Source of the DNA: Acanthamoeba lenticulata | Taxonomy: Eukaryota > Discosea > Longamoebia > Acanthamoebidae | NCBI GenBank assembly: GCA_002179805.1 | Contig: NAVB01000200.1 | Location: 1 to 43,086 of the forward strand | DNA length: 43,086 bases | Reading direction: 5' to 3' | Shown: positions 33,803-43,086 of the stretch, piece by piece | How the letters are laid out: each line of letters opens with the position of its first letter | How positions within the stretch are numbered: position 1 is the first letter of the stretch | Translations under genes and position numbers: made by a program | Notes under the pieces: generated by a model | Seen by the model: only the letters and a program-made list of their open reading frames with translations | What the model was told of the DNA's origin: nothing | The model's database searches: none

Positions 33803-34783
33803 ATGAACTTCCTCAAGAATATCTTCAACAACTTCTTCGTAACTACTACAACTCCTTCGACTCCTTCAACCCTGGCTGAGGCCCTTACGACACCTTCCCC
33901 TCAGGCGACTCCTGTTGTGGAAGCAGATTTGGCCGAATCTTTTGTCTTCGTTGCTGCTCCCGAATTCGACCAGGTGGCCACCTTCTCTCAAGATGAGACT
34001 CTTGCCTTCGCCCATGAGGCTGCCCTTGCCTACGAGAGCGGCCTTGAGACCACCAACAACGTCAACACCAAGGAGATCTTCATCCCCTTCGACACTTATA
34101 CTTCGGCTGGCTTCATCCGCGCCCACGGCAACCAAGTCACGCTCGCCTACCGGGGCACTGAGGACCGCTACGACCTCTTCGTCACCGATCTTAACACCCT
34201 GCCGAAGTCGCTCGACTTCCTCCCGGCCAACTCATTTGCTCATCGCGGATTCGCCCTGGCTTTCCTCGATTCGTGGCCCCTTGTCGAGGCCCACCTTCGT
34301 GACCTGGCTGCCCAACGTGGCTGCCAGCTGGCCGATTTCGATTTCACCCTCACTGGCCACAGCCTTGGCGGTGCCCTCGCTACCCTGGCTGCTCTCAAGC
34401 TCATCAATTTAATCCGGCTCGAGGCCACCGAACAGGCCAACGATTTCATCTCGCGTATGCGGATGATTACTTTCGGCTCGCCCCGCGCCCTCAGTGCCAC
34501 GGCGGCCAGCTTCTTCAACGAGCTCCTCGGCGCGCGCACCCTCCGTGTGGCGGAAAACGACGTCGACATCGTGACCATGGTGGCGCCGGGCTTCCTCGGG
34601 TTCAAGCACGTTGGCGTCAATCTGCGCGTGGCCAAGCCTACTTCCGCTTGGCCGCATGTGCTCGGAGGCTACATCGGCGGTCTTTGGGCGCTCAACGCCA
34701 ACTCATTTGTGCCCAACATTTACGTGGGCACCCGTAGAGCTCTTCTCCACGCCCTCTCTCGGCCTCTGCGCCTCCTCATGTAA
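33803..34783 (+). CDS. Class 3 (fungal-type) lipase, intronless
   Basis: A single open frame of 326 aa starts at ATG in ACCATGAAC. It is an alpha/beta-hydrolase of the lipase_3 family. The nucleophile elbow is TGHSLGGALA with Ser about 187. The oxyanion-side motif AYRGTED lies near 115-121. The catalytic Asp lies in AENDVDIVTM (D253 or D255) and the His in FKHVGVN (about 269). The family's FGSPR (PRVG-like) sits where expected. These enzymes cleave acyl esters of triacylglycerols or phospholipids. The first 40 residues are hydrophobic and then Thr/Ser/Pro-rich (MNFLKNIFNNFFVTTTT), without a clean signal peptide, so location is uncertain. It is the only full-length gene in the window without an intron, and its third-position C preference is very strong, which suggests high expression. 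Phospholipase A1 activity is an alternative. Confidence 0.93.
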   Translation: MNFLKNIFNNFFVTTTTPSTPSTLAEALTTPSPQATPVVEADLAESFVFVAAPEFDQVATFSQDETLAFAHEAALAYESGLETTNNVNTKEIFIPFDTYTSAGFIRAHGNQVTLAYRGTEDRYDLFVTDLNTLPKSLDFLPANSFAHRGFALAFLDSWPLVEAHLRDLAAQRGCQLADFDFTLTGHSLGGALATLAALKLINLIRLEATEQANDFISRMRMITFGSPRALSATAASFFNELLGARTLRVAENDVDIVTMVAPGFLGFKHVGVNLRVAKPTSAWPHVLGGYIGGLWALNANSFVPNIYVGTRRALLHALSRPLRLLM

Positions 34784-34929
34784 ATCGAATCATTTCGATT
34801 TTTGTAAATACATAAAAAAATTAATAATGCATAATATCAGTGAACACGTTTCTCTGCTGGCCGCTGCTCGGCTTTGTTTTTCAGCCTTTTTCACACAGCT
34901 GGCCGTCGAAGCTACAACACACACGAACA

Positions 34930-37136
34930 ATGGAGGGACAGACCATCGACAAGAGCAAGGAGGAGAAGTACGATCGGCAACTCAGGTACGGATTGATACC
35001 CTAGGAGCGAGTGCCCTGTCCAATTGTACACGACGCAAATGGGTAATCTTGGGTTTGGGCACAGACTGTGGGGCGCTGATGGCCAGCAACGTCTGGAGCG
35101 CGCCAAGGTATGCCTCATTAACGCCAGCGCCACGGGAACTGAAATCCTGAAGAATCTTGTTCTGCCAGGTGCGCCCCTCCTTTGCTTTGTGGTGCATTTA
35201 TCCACAATGCACTGCAGTTTTCTGAATGAGCCATTTGGCCACTATTCATCTGTTTGAAAAAGACCATCACCTCGTGACGATATTGTGCTAATATCTTTCT
35301 GCATTTACAACCTCGCCACGGCCTGAGCTAGGCATCGGTTCGTTCACAATCGTCGATGGTCATCAGGTGCAGGCTTCCGATCTGGGCAACAACTTCTTCC
35401 TCGACTTTGCCAGCCTGGGCAAATCGAGGGCGGAGGCTGCCGCCCACTTCCTCAAGGAACTCAACGAGTTCGTCGACGGCAACGCCGTGGCCAAGGCACG
35501 GCTCTCTTCAACAGAACCTTGGGCCGTCTCTCAAACACTCTGGCTCACAACACGCGTGCGTGCGTGTGCGTGCGTGCGTACTTGTGCAGGACGCTGAGGC
35601 CATCATCGAGGAGGACGTCTCGTTCTTCGGCCGCTTCTCACTCGTGATCGCCACCAACCTGTCTGAAAAGGCTGTGGTCAAGCTGGCGGGCTTCCTCTAC
35701 GAGCAGAAGATCCCTCTCTTCATCTGCCGCTCCTACGGCTTCGTCGGCTACCTGCGCCTTGCCGTCCCCGAGCACACCAGTACGCGCGCCCTCTTCCCGC
35801 CTTTTGCTGCTGCGTGAATAGATGAGTAGATGCTCACACAAGGTATGTGTGGAATGCGTGTCTTTTTGACGCGGCAGTCGTCGAGTCCAAGCCCGACGAC
35901 GCGCCAGATGACCTCCGCATTTACGAGCCGTGGACGGAGCTGGTCAAGTTTGCCGACGCGATCAACCTGGCCCAGCTGGACTCGCACCAACACAGCCACG
36001 TGCCCTTCATCGTGCTGCTGGTCAAACAGCTCCAGAAGTGGCGCGCGGAGCACGGCGGTCAGTCGCCCGAGACCAGAGAGGACAAGGCCCTCTTCAAGGA
36101 GCAGCTGCGAGCCGGTCAAATGGAGGACTTTGAGCTCAACTTTGAGGAGGCCATCGCCGCGGCCTTCAAGGCCTGGACGCCCTTCTCCGTCCCGTACGAC
36201 GTGCAGGCCGTGCTCGACGACCCCAAGGCCCGCAACCCGTCGGCCACCGACTCGTCCGACTTTTGGCTCGTCGTGGCGGCCATCGCACGCTTTGTTGACA
36301 AGCACCACGTCCTGCCGCTCCTCGGCTCCATCCCCGACTTGAACGCCGACACCAACACCTACGTCGCCCTCCTCCAGGTCTACCAGGAGAAGGTCTGGGC
36401 CCTCGCTCTCATACGCCCCTTCCCCTCCCCCCCAATCACAGCCTCGCGGGGGTTCTAACCATCGCTGTCGTGTGATGTATGAAAACAGGCGATCGCCGAT
36501 GCGGCGGAGGTGGCCGGCATTGTGCGCGAGCTGGCGCCGGCGCGCACCATCAGCGACGAGTATGTGCGCCACGTGTGCCGCAACTCGCTCTTCCTCCGGG
36601 TCCTCCGTATCCGATCCCTCGCCCAGGAGTACGACTCCGCCACCGCCAACAAGAGCGAGCTCGGTACTACTCGTCTTGCCCCTTCGTCATCGTTGTCGTC
36701 ATTGCTTTCTTCCTCTTCATCTATTCATTCGTCGTTGAGGCTGACGCGCCCCTGCCGACGCGTAGGTGACGCGCTGGCCGACCCGGAGGGCAACCTGGCG
36801 TGGTATGTGGTGCTGCGGGCCGTCGACCGCTTCTACGCGGCGCACGGGCGCGTGCCGGGCTGGACCAACGAGCAGGTGCTGCCCGACGTGCCACTGCTCA
36901 AGGAGCAGGTCGACGGGCTCCTGAAGGAGCTCGAGCTCGACACGTCGCTCGTGAGCGAGGCCGTCGTGCACGAGACGTGCCGGTTCGGTGGGTCGGAGCT
37001 GCACAACGTGGCCGCCTTTATGGGCGGCGTGGCCTCGCAGGAGGCGATCAAGGTCATCACAGCCCAGTGGCTGCCCATCAACAACACCTTTGTCTACAAC
37101 GGCATCAACTCGACTACCACGTCTCTCGAATTGTAA
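34930..37136 (+). CDS. NAE1: NEDD8-activating enzyme E1 regulatory subunit (APPBP1/ULA1)
   Basis: Together with UBA3 it activates NEDD8, which then modifies cullins. Exons 34930-34985, 35065-35168, 35332-35495, 35590-35779, 35878-36392, 36489-36663 and 36766-37136 give 524 aa (animal NAE1 about 534). The N-terminus [39 protein letters not shown] is the adenylation-like domain start. [30 protein letters not shown] and IVESKPDD are standard family blocks. The C-terminus has [30 protein letters not shown]. As expected for this subunit, it has no catalytic cysteine domain of its own. The third intron is best explained as GC-AG. Convergent with the HAD phosphatase gene (about 100 bp apart). Confidence 0.95.
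35496..35589 (+). other. Likely GC-AG intron in NAE1
   Basis: 94-nt intron whose donor is AAG|GCACGG and whose acceptor is TGTGCAG|GAC. A (TGCG)n run lies at about 35560-35585. With this donor the protein between FLKEL and SFF has the same length as in plant AXR1. The only nearby GT donor (35486) would remove three conserved-length residues. Confidence 0.55.
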
Positions 37137-37240
37137 CTTCCCTCTCGTCATCTTCTGCCCTTAAGTTGCAGTAAAGACGTTTGTTTTTGCGGCTATCATC
37201 TTCACCTTCTTCTTCTTCTTCGTCATGACGATGACGAAGA

Positions 37241-38659
37241 TCAACACGATGAGGGGAGGAGGAGGTCGCCAAAGGCGGGGATGACGTGGTGAGGGTGGAT
37301 GGAGTTGTGCGGGCTCGTGAGCTCGGCCTCGGTCGTGACGCCCGTGAGGACGAGCAGCGTCGAGATGCCGCCGTGGAGGCCGAACTGGATGTCCGTGTTG
37401 AGGCGGTCGCCCACCATGCACGTCCGCGCCCGGTCGAGGCCGTACTGGTGCACGATGAGGTCCACCAGCGTCTTGCTGGGCTTTCCGATGACGAGCGCCT
37501 TCCGGCCGCTGCACGCCTCCACCATGGCCACCATGGTGCCCGACCCTTTGGTGTGGTATTTGTCTGTTCGTCAGAAATGAATTGAAATAAAAATAATTTC
37601 AAAATAATATTATAATAATGTAAAAATAATATAAAAATAATGTAAAAAATAATGTACCGGGGAGCATGTGGCCGGCAGAGGGGAAGGTCGAATCGGCGTT
37701 GGTGGCGAGGAACAGCGTCTCCGGTCGGTTGCGGAGGTGCAGCTGTGCGTAGGCCACCTTCCGGTAGTTGATGTGCGTGTCCAGCCTGCGTTGTAACCCC
37801 CCGGCCCTCTGGTGGTAAGGCAAGGCCAAGCTCAAAGCGTGATGACGCACGTGTTCTTCCATGCGGAGGCGCGTACCCGACGATTACGGCTCCGATCTGC
37901 ACAACGTCGCAACAACAACAAAAAGGGCGCGGCCGTCATCAGCTTCATGAGGCTGGCAACACAACAATCACCTGGGTGGATGGCTGGACGTACGCGCGGG
38001 TCGACTTCAATGTGCTCGAGCTCCTGCATGGTCATGTTCTCGTTGTGGGTCTGCGCAGAGTCAACCATCAGCGATACTCTTGCGAGGCGCGCATGTGGGT
38101 GGGCCAGAGCGTCATATAAATATAGACATATACGTACGGGTCCGCCGATCCAGGAGATGCCGAGGGCGTCGAGCTCGCGAGTGATGCCGGCCTCGCCCAC
38201 GACGTAGGCCGTCTGGGTGAAGTTGACTTCGTCCTTGAGGTACTGCGCCACGGCCGACGACGAGGAGATGACCTCCTCCGTGGACACCTCGATCCCAAAC
38301 TTGGCGAACACGGCCTTGTAGTCCTCGCGCGACTTGGTGCTGTTGTTGGTGACGAACATCAGCCGCTTGCCCTGCACGCGTAGAGTGCCGACCCGGTCGT
38401 TAGAGGTGGCACCGGAGCAGCACAGGACGAGGGGTGGCGGCAAACCATGTCACGAAGTTGTTGCAAGACCTCCTTTGTGTGCGGCAGCAGGGTGGACCCG
38501 CGCCACAACACGCCTGCAGATGTTCCGAAACTCCCTACCATTAGCGCGTCTCAAGAGTTGGTCAACGATCGACGTACCATCGCAATCGAGCAAAAATGTG
38601 TCAAAGGAATCCAAGAATTTGCGCACGTCGTGCACCTTCTGGGTCTGGTGGCTCTCCAT
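37241..38659 (-). CDS. HAD phosphatase: phosphoglycolate / 4-nitrophenyl phosphatase family
   Basis: Exons 38659-38578, 38513-38446, 38371-38138, 38050-37994, 37896-37877, 37785-37658 and 37545-37241 give 297 aa. This is the length of PGP/PDXP-type HAD phosphatases (subfamily IIA). Motif I, FLLDCDGVLWRG, appears only after joining exons 1 and 2. Motif II is MFVTNNSTKSREDY. Motif III region is GKPSKTLVD and motif IV is MVGDRLNTDIQFG. The C2-type cap lies between II and III. Likely role: removing phosphoglycolate, glycerol-3-phosphate or pyridoxal phosphate as metabolite repair; the exact substrate is not readable. Exon 5 has only 20 nt. Intron 6 (about 37546-37657) is very AT-rich. The first ATG of the frame (38659) is used. 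A longer frame upstream is not protein-like. Confidence 0.93.
37567..37657. repeat. AT-rich, partly repetitive intron
   Basis: Within intron 6 of the HAD phosphatase gene the sequence is repeats of TAAAAATAAT / ATAATGTAA. It is strongly AT-rich against GC-rich exons on both sides. No coding capacity. Confidence 0.6.
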
Positions 38660-38803
38660 CTTTAATTTCGAAAAGAAAGAAAAAGCCAAAAAGAAAAGCC
38701 GAATAAACAGTTGGCGCCAAAACGTTCGTGGAAATAACAACTTTGTTTTTTTATTTTATGTACAAAATCTCGTGCGGGACAGAGCACAAATTGACACTTG
38801 ATC
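38660..38803. promoter_or_regulatory. Bidirectional promoter of HAD phosphatase (-) and PARP (+)
   Basis: Only 144 bp separate two start codons facing away from each other, so both promoters lie here. It contains the palindrome TTGGCGCCAA at 38711-38720 (E2F-like, read TTTTGGCGCCAA on the minus strand), A-rich stretches on the left, and ATT-rich stretches near 38750. The 16 bases 38711-38726 are identical, reversed, to 644-659. Confidence 0.6.
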
Positions 38804-41800
38804 ATGAAGAAAGGCAAGGCGTTGGTCTTTGACGACCTCATCATCACCATCGCACCCACTTCCTTCACGAAAAAGGTGCGTGACAGTCTAATTGAGGAGG
38901 TGGTCGATAACGGGGGCTGCCCCGTGGAGAACGTAACGAGCAAGGTACCCACCACAGCTTACTGCACATCTGCCGATGCCAAGACTGTATTTTTTTAAAA
39001 ATTATTTAATTATTTAATTAATTTTTTCAGGTAGACTTCGTCGTCTGCTCCGCCAAAGAGAAGGAGGGCTCAGAGATCCTCAACGCCGCCTCTCGCTACA
39101 GTATTCCCACTGTGACGTACGTGCCGCCGTGGGTGGAGGAGCTTCTTCTTTCTTGTCCCCCACTCACGGCCGTGCTGCCAGCGACGACTGGGTGACCCAG
39201 AGCGTGAAGAAGGGGACGGTGCTCGCCGCCGGCAAGTTCAACCCCTTTGGCGAAGAAGACGACAACGACGAGGAGGAGGAAGAAGCGCCATCCAGTACGT
39301 CTGGCCACTAGTCCACTTCTCGTGGCGACGACAACAAGACTAACGACTTTGTGCCATAAAATGTTGACAATAATAACACCAGAGAAGCGCAAAGCGCCTC
39401 CGCCCTCAAGTGCGCAGCCCTACCCCTCCTCCTCCTCCTCCTCCTCCTCTCCTGCTCGCCGTGAATCTTGCTGGCTGCTGCTGACTGCGGCACAACCCCA
39501 GGCTCGTCATCGTCGTCGTCATCATCATCGTCATCGGCAAAGAAGGTGAAGCTGATCAAGAAGGGCCGGTCGGCGGTGGACCCGCACTCGCCCGCCCATC
39601 TGCAAAAGGGCGTACGTGTCCCTCTCCTCCTCTCCCCTCCGAGAAGGCTGCTACCTTTATCCTTACCGTCGCCCTCATCATTGCCACATCTCCAGGCGCA
39701 CGTGTACGAGGAGGATGACGACATCTACGACATCATGCTCAACCAGGTCAGTCCCTCTTCCTCCTCGTCCTCTTCTTGCCCCTCTTCCCTCTTCCATTTC
39801 CCTACAATTGTCCGGTTTTAGTTGACCGCCAGTTTCTGTGCGTTCTTATGTGTGTACGCGGGCCCGCAGACGAACATCTCGCACAACAACAACAAGTTCT
39901 ACGTGCTCCAGCTGCTCGAGGACGACAACAAGAAGAGCTTCTGGGTGTGGACTCGATGGGGCCGCGGTACGACCTCCATCTCCCGCGTCAGAGTGGAGTA
40001 GCGAGAAGCGAGGTGAGGGCGGCTATGGCTCACCAAGGACTGCTGCGCCCACAGTGGGTGCCACGGGCCAGAGCAAGCTAGTGGCGTGCGGCTCCAGCCT
40101 GGACAAGGCCAAGAACGAGTTCACCAAGAAGTGCGTTGCGGTCTTTCTCTCCTTCCCTCGATACACGTATGTCGCCTGACGACGCCCCAATGGTGGTTGC
40201 CTGGGCCGACCCACGCAGGTTCCGCGAGAAGACGGGCAACGACTTTGACGACCGGGCCAACTTCGTGGCCATCAAGGGCAAGTACCACATGGTCGAGCTC
40301 GACTACGGCGGCGACGGCGACGACGACGATGACGTAAGCCTCGCGCGGCAGCTCCCCCCCCCAATGCGGTCCAAGCTGACTCGTTCTGCGATTATGGGAT
40401 TGGGGGGGGGGCGTGTAGGACGACGCGGTGGAGAAGCAGAAGAAGGCGCTGGAGAAGGTCGAGGCCGAGGGCGATATCGAGAGCAAGTTGGACGACCGTG
40501 TGCAGTACCTGGTGAAGCTCATTTGCAACCTCAACATGATGAAGGAGACGCTCGTGGAGATGGAGTTTGACATCAACAAGATGCCGCTGGGCAAGCTCAA
40601 GAAGAACCACATCAACAAGGGCTACGCCGTGCTCAAGAAGATCGAGAAGGTGCTGGGCCGCGCGCCCGTCAACAAGGCCAAGGTCGTGGACCTCACCAAC
40701 GAGTTCTACTCCCTCATCCCGCACGACTTTGGCATGAGCCGCCCGCCGCCGCTCGACACGAGCAAGCAGCTCAAGAAGAAGCTGGCCATGCTCGAGGCCC
40801 TGGGCGACATCGAGATCGCCACGTCGCTCCTCAAGGGCTCGGCCACCACGGGCGAGCACCCGATCGACTCGTCCTACCGCGCCCTCAACATCCAGCTCGA
40901 CCCCTTGCCCAAGTCCCACTCGGACTATAACATCATCGCGCGCTACATCAAGAACACCCACGCCCCCACCCACACCAGCTACACCCTCCGCCTCAAGGTG
41001 CCTCCGTCTTTGTCTCGTCTTTCTCAGCTGCTGCTACTGCTCTACTTACTGGCTCGTGCAGGAGCTCTACACGGTGGAGCGCCCGGGCGAGGAGGAGCGG
41101 TTCAAGCCCTACGCCGCGCTGGGCAACCAGCAGCTCCTGTGGCACGGCTCGCGCCTTACCAACTTTGTGGGCATCCTTTCCCAGGGTCTCCGCATTGCCC
41201 CGCCAGAGGCCCCCTCTACGGGCTACATGGTGCGTCCTCCTTCTCTACCTCTCCCCTCCTTGAGCATCCCCTTCTCTTTGTCTCGCCTTCTTCTCACTCT
41301 TCTCCTTCCCTATGATGAACGTGCAGTTTGGCAAGGGCGGTACGCTTTGTTTCTTGTTTTATTTTTGTATATTGTTAATTGTTTATTGTTTATTGTTTTT
41401 CTTTGTGAAATATTTCGTAATAATATTTGTTTGGTTGTGTGGTGCAGTGTACTTTGCGGACATGGTGACGAAGAGCGCCAACTACTGCCATGCGAGCCGC
41501 GACAATCCGGTGGGCGTGCTCCTCCTTTCGCGCGTGGCCCTGGGCAAGACCTACGACTGCCTGCAGGCCGAGTTCATGAACCAGAACAAACCGGGCTTCG
41601 ACTCCACCAAAGGCTGCGGCGCCACCGGGCCCGATCCCGCCGAGACCGCTACCTTGTGCGCCCTTGTCTCCCTCCTTCTTCTTCCTCTTCTTCTATCCCT
41701 TCATTCCCGTCCTCGTTCTCTCTCGGGCGGCCGCGCTCTGACTGGGCGAGGTGCGCGTGCAGGACCGACGGGACGCTGGTGCCTCTGGGCAAGCCTGCGC

Positions 41801-41907
41801 CCACGGGCGTCACCAACACGAGCCTCCTCTACAACGAGTTCATCGTGTACGACGTGGCACAGCTCCTGATCAAGTACCTGGTCGTGGTCGAGTTCAAGTA
41901 CAACTAG
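38804..41907 (+). CDS. Poly(ADP-ribose) polymerase: BRCT-WGR-PRD-catalytic domain
   Basis: Transfers ADP-ribose from NAD+ to proteins and itself at DNA breaks. Exons: 38804-38944, 39031-39116, 39182-39294, 39383-39409, 39502-39611, 39696-39746, 39870-39966, 40055-40130, 40219-40333, 40419-40997, 41062-41229, 41327-41339, 41448-41655 and 41763-41907; 642 aa. Residues 1-105: BRCT ([11 protein letters not shown] carries its conserved Trp). A disordered linker has an acidic run, PPPS and about a dozen serines. WGR domain from about 177 ([16 protein letters not shown]). Helical regulatory domain about 290-415. Catalytic domain 430-642 with the H-Y-E triad: [23 protein letters not shown] and [10 protein letters not shown]. 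The glutamate indicates polymer formation. The layout is that of single-BRCT PARPs in amoebae; animal PARP2/3 lack the BRCT. Confidence 0.95.
41327..41339 (+). other. 13-nt microexon of the PARP gene
   Basis: Between introns of 97 and 108 nt, the 13 bases TTTGGCAAGGGCG restore FGKG before VYFAD, completing the GYMFGKGVYFAD NAD-site motif. Both flanking introns have GT and AG ends (GTGCAG before, GTACGC after). Skipping it breaks the frame. Confidence 0.75.
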
Positions 41908-41978
41908 GTCAAGAAGAAGAAGAAGAAGAGGAAGAGGAAGAAGAGGATAATGTTCAGCAGCTCCGCGCGCGTCGAGGT
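41908..41978. repeat. Purine-rich (AAG)n 3' spacer between PARP and REX1
   Basis: Just 71 bp separate the stop codons of two convergent genes. They consist mostly of AAG/AGG units (41913-41946), and must hold both 3' ends. Confidence 0.6.
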
Positions 41979-42694
41979 TTATTCGTCGGCGTCGGGCGAG
42001 GCCAGGTCCTGCAGCTCGACGCGGAAGGAGTCGACGATGAGGTTGATCTCCTCCACGAGGCCATGCAGCTGGTGGCGGATGCTCTTTTCCTCGCGCTCCC
42101 AAACGTAATCAACCCCTTCGTCCATCCGCTCGGAGACGTTGGCCTTCTCCTTACCCGCTTGCACCTTGGCCGTCTGTGGGAGGCCCCAACAAGTTCGAGG
42201 GGAGGGAAAGACCTCAGCTGAAGCGCAATCCAGGTTGAAGCTTTGGCAGAAGCGCGTACCAGCTGCAGTTTCTGCTTCTCCAGTTCCTGGAGAGCGCGCA
42301 CCATGGCCGCGAGGTCTGGCCGCGGCTGGGCCAATTGCGCCTCTACTTCCCGCACGCTGGTCGAGATCTTCACGAAGTCGCCCGTCTGTGGACGCCAAGT
42401 AGTGGTTTGTTGATCTCACTGAGATTGTGTGTACATAGTGAGGGACGAGCGCGTACGGCCTCTTTGACTGCGTTCTGATAGTCCTCCCATCCTTCGGCCT
42501 GATCTTCAAGGTCCACATACTCTCGAAACGCCCTGCAGCGCATCCTGTGAGTCAACACAGGCTTACGTGTTCAACAGTGTGGCAGAGCCGTACTTTTCCC
42601 AGCGCTTGTAGGCCAACACACGTTGTTCATGAAGCTCCAGTAATCGCTGCAGCTTGGCAGAGACAGCATCATCGTTTGCTGGCGTGAGGCTCAT
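41979..42694 (-). CDS. REX1 (required-for-excision) DNA repair domain protein
   Basis: Exons 42694-42594, 42544-42457, 42385-42260 and 42173-41979 give 169 aa. After splicing the protein reads as the REX1 family: a first helix LQRLLELHEQRVLAYKRWEK, then FREYVDLE, the core TGDFVKISTSVREVEAQL, then RPDLAAMVRALQELEKQKLQLTAKVQ. The name comes from Chlamydomonas REX1, needed for excision repair; animal relatives are REX1BD. The family is small, all-helical and of unknown biochemical action. The C-terminal 60 residues (VSERMDEGVDYVWEREEKSIRHQL) form another amphipathic helix pair and are not part of the usual domain. Convergent with PARP. Confidence 0.85.
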
Positions 42695-42965
42695 CTTACG
42701 TTTTTCGTTCTTTTTTTTTCTTGCTCCAGTTTTGCCTTCTTAAAAGAAAACGAAGAAGAAAGTCGTTGCCGTTGATCAATTAATTGATTACGGTTACGGC
42801 AAACGGGGCCTTCCCTAACCATTTGTTCCCGAACTTAGCACGTGTTCTGGTCAAGATGTCCTGGTGGCAATCTTTTTCCAAATGTACCGGCTAACCTTCA
42901 AGAAATTGCTTGAAAATGAAGGCGAAATGGATGCAAATTAATTGTGTTGTACGGCGACTCAACAG
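42695..42965. other. Promoter region of the REX1-type gene / left flank of the next gene
   Basis: 271 bp, T-rich beside the REX1 ATG and AT-rich at about 42775-42795 (TTAATTGATTA). No gene was recognised. Confidence 0.35.
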
Positions 42966-43027
42966 GGCTGAAGAGCAGCCCTGACGAAGAGCCACAGACA
43001 GAGGATGACCCCTTTGATGTACCACAG
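42966..43027 (+). CDS. Probable internal exon of a gene running off the right edge
   Basis: Sequence after ACTCAACAG (acceptor) and before GTACAAC (donor) is open and acidic (LKSSPDEEPQTEDDPFDVPQ). It looks coding, but the frame, start and product are unknown because the rest of the gene lies outside the window. An upstream ATG at about 42916 is in a frame that ends soon, so a further upstream exon is needed. Confidence 0.35.
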
Positions 43028-43086
43028 GTACAACATTTTTCGCGCCCCTCGATCCGTTCGTAGTGGGTTCATAATGGCGTTGGGTG

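Noticed and set aside
39502..39545. Serine codon repeat as a possible assembly artefact
   Set aside because: It lies in the linker between BRCT and WGR, keeps the frame, and mixed TCG/TCA codons argue for a real poly-serine linker.
1..43086. CRISPR arrays, tRNA/rRNA genes, insertion sequences, viral or bacterial islands
   Set aside because: No repeat-spacer pattern, tRNA-like fold, transposase or intron-free foreign block was seen. Only simple sequence repeats and one intronless gene (the lipase, with host-like codon use) were found.

Overview
The window reads as nuclear DNA of a free-living amoeba, most likely Acanthamoeba or a close relative. The genome is GC-rich, genes are dense on both strands, and almost every gene is split by short GT-AG introns (mostly about 60-110 nt). 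The gene content is amoebozoan: a ROCO kinase, an LRR-PP2C phosphatase, a Zn2Cys6 regulator and secreted multicopper oxidases. I rebuilt the gene models by hand, joining frames at splice sites and checking that exon phases agree. No rRNA, tRNA, CRISPR array or transposon was recognised.

Left part (1-18.2 kb). After the tail of a truncated gene and a small unknown gene come a Zn2Cys6/PAS-type regulator (+) and a run of minus-strand genes. These are an amino acid permease (10 exons, 547 aa), a P protein/OCA2-like ArsB/NhaD-superfamily transporter (8 exons, 800 aa), a sarcosine oxidase-like flavoprotein (10 exons, 399 aa), a secreted beta-helix-like protein, and two tandem CotA/bilirubin-oxidase-like multicopper oxidases (12 exons each, same intron phases). 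This side is about transport and oxidative or secreted chemistry.

Middle part (18.2-31 kb). Two large plus-strand signalling genes lie head to tail: an LRR-PP2C phosphatase (8 exons, 1,291 aa) and a Roco4-like LRR-Roc-COR-kinase-WD40 protein (23 exons, 1,801 aa). Both have lysine-rich segments, and one removes phosphate while the other adds it.

Right part (31-43 kb). A minus-strand TPR-like gene has several frame breaks. It is followed by a class 3 lipase, the NEDD8 E1 regulatory subunit (with a likely GC-AG intron), a phosphoglycolate/4-nitrophenyl phosphatase, a BRCT-WGR-PARP ADP-ribosyltransferase with a 13-nt microexon, and a REX1 (DNA repair) domain protein. The phosphatase and the PARP share a 144-bp divergent promoter with an E2F-like palindrome. 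Sixteen bases of it recur exactly upstream of the small unknown gene at 771.
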